Assembly (NCBI GenBank): GCA_021790715.1
Contig: JAJYGK010000124.1
Coordinates: 1 to 6,946 of the forward strand
Source of the DNA: Chloroflexota bacterium
GTDB lineage: Bacteria; Chloroflexota; Limnocylindria; Limnocylindrales; CSP1-4
Reading direction: 5' to 3'
Length of the DNA stretch: 6,946 nucleotides
Shown here one piece after another: positions 6,283 to 6,946 of the stretch (its first letter is position 1; each line of letters begins with the position of its first letter). A program made the translations under genes and the position numbers. The notes beneath the pieces are model-generated. The model searched no databases. It was not told the DNA's origin and saw only the letters and a program-made list of their open reading frames with translations.

Positions 6283-6848
6283 CGCGCGAGGTCGATGATG
6301 CGCAGCCCTGGACCGACCGGCGGCCGCGCGGTGCGCATGCGGATCCCGAGGAAAAGCATCGCGATCCCGAAGACGATCGCGTAGATGCCGATCAGCGAGA
6401 CGAGGGCCAGCGCGCCGGCGCCGGGGAAGACGACGAGCACGACCCCGAAGGCGACCGACAGGATCCCTGCCAGCCCGAGCAGCCACTCGTCCTCCATCTC
6501 GCGCCGCAGGCGGAGGGCGGCCAGGATCTCCATGATCCCGGTGAGGATCGCCCAGGCACCGATGAGGAACACCAGCGCGACGGCCGTCACGCCTGGCAAC
6601 ACCAGCGCGATCACGCCGGCGGCGATCCCCAGGGCACCCTCCAGGAGCACCGCCCACCAGCGGCCGCGCTCCCGCTGCGACACGACCGAGAGGATCGCGG
6701 CGGCGCCGTCGGCGATCGCGTAGATGCCGAAGAGCGTGACGAGGACGACCAGCGTCAGGCCGGGCCAGATGAGGGCCATGATCCCGAAGACGATTCCGAG
6801 GACGCCGCGAAGGGCGAGCGCCCACCAGTTGCGCGCGAAGACGTTCGT
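6264..6848 (-). CDS. hdeD: HdeD/DUF308 family membrane protein, probable ACG start
   Basis: This is a six-helix membrane protein of the HdeD family; in Escherichia coli, HdeD contributes to acid resistance at high cell density. Three tandem repeats of two helices are visible (about residues 7-53, 63-110 and 121-168), each with a Trp near the start, a conserved Gly and a PG turn (P29, P85, P142). The first ATG (6779) would delete the first half of helix 1. Upstream, in frame and clearly homologous, is NVFARNWWALALRGVLGIVFG, with no ATG, GTG or TTG. An ACG at 6848-6846, 6 nt after GGAGG (6859-6855), gives a 194-residue protein of normal length. A sequencing error changing ATG to ACG is the main alternative. 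Stop is TAG at 6266-6264, inside the 3' end of the YetF-like gene. Confidence 0.85.
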   Translation of the reverse strand, partial: TNVFARNWWALALRGVLGIVFGIMALIWPGLTLVVLVTLFGIYAIADGAAAILSVVSQRERGRWWAVLLEGALGIAAGVIALVLPGVTAVALVFLIGAWAILTGIMEILAALRLRREMEDEWLLGLAGILSVAFGVVLVVFPGAGALALVSLIGIYAIVFGIAMLFLGIRMRTARPPVGPGLRIIDLARQRGWR

Positions 6849-6854
6849 GGGCCA

Positions 6855-6859
6855 CCTCC
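6855..6859 (-). promoter_or_regulatory. ribosome binding site that fixes the HdeD start at ACG
   Basis: A perfect GGAGG, extended to GGAGGTGG, on the minus strand lies 6 nt before the ACG at 6848 and 75 nt before the first in-frame ATG. A TGC-TATCCC pattern at 6875-6867 could be a weak extended -10 for this gene. The remaining bases to 6946 hold no feature I can support. Confidence 0.6.
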
Positions 6860-6946
6860 ATCGGGAGGGATAGCACCCGGCGCGTATCGCGTGCGCGGAG
6901 CAGGCCCCGGCGGCGGTTGCGCGCGAGTGCCAGCCGTGGGCGAGAT

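Noticed and set aside
6779..6779. ATG at 6779 as the HdeD start
   Set aside because: It removes half of the first helix and has no ribosome binding site, while the upstream codons are clearly homologous to the family.
6860..6862. Minus-strand ATG overlapping the GGAGG as an alternative HdeD start with a frameshift
   Set aside because: It is in another frame and would need a frameshift within 23 codons; the ACG start needs none.
5347..6876. Long 509-codon open frame on the minus strand through the tRNA, the YetF-like gene and the HdeD gene
   Set aside because: It is Arg/Ala/His-rich, crosses a clear tRNA and is antisense or out of frame to well-recognised genes. It is a typical by-product of high GC.

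Overview
This window is very GC-rich and densely coded, with short gaps, start/stop overlaps and little non-coding space. It looks like bacterial chromosome from a high-GC lineage. A leaderless-looking first gene, a DUF885 protein, a HisA-like barrel, paired cyclophilins and HdeD/YetF membrane proteins would fit a GC-rich Chloroflexota (Limnocylindria/Ellin6529-like) or an actinobacterium. This placement is inference; no marker gene settles it. I see no insertion sequence, phage gene or CRISPR array.

Left part, 1-4522, plus strand: a threonine aldolase (94-1224) starts a few bases after a TATACT box. After a 115-nt gap comes a DUF885 metallopeptidase-like protein (1340-3076). It is joined by a TGATG overlap to a divergent HisA/HisF-type TIM barrel (3076-3789), which overlaps by 11 nt an exported cyclophilin lipoprotein (3779-4522). 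The last three genes are almost certainly one transcriptional unit, although their functions do not obviously connect.

Middle, 4523-5607, plus strand: a second, cytoplasmic cyclophilin (4604-5092) with its own putative promoter and a stem-loop after it. Next is a gene-free stretch holding an AT-rich patch, a good promoter (TTGAGG, 18 nt, TACACT), about 175 nt of structured sequence and a textbook intrinsic terminator (9-bp stem, TTCG loop). I interpret it as a stand-alone small RNA of a class I do not recognise; it is the most interesting item here. It is followed by tRNA-Arg(CCG) with an encoded CCA end.

Right part, 5608-6946: a YetF/DUF421 membrane protein on the plus strand converges, with a 19-nt tail overlap, on an HdeD/DUF308 six-helix membrane protein on the minus strand. 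The conserved HdeD N-terminus extends 23 codons upstream of its first ATG with no ATG, GTG or TTG in frame. An ACG codon 6 nt after a perfect GGAGG is the best start.

How the genes may work together: the two cyclophilins give proline-isomerase folding capacity on both sides of the membrane. YetF and HdeD are both envelope/stress-type membrane proteins. No larger pathway is evident.
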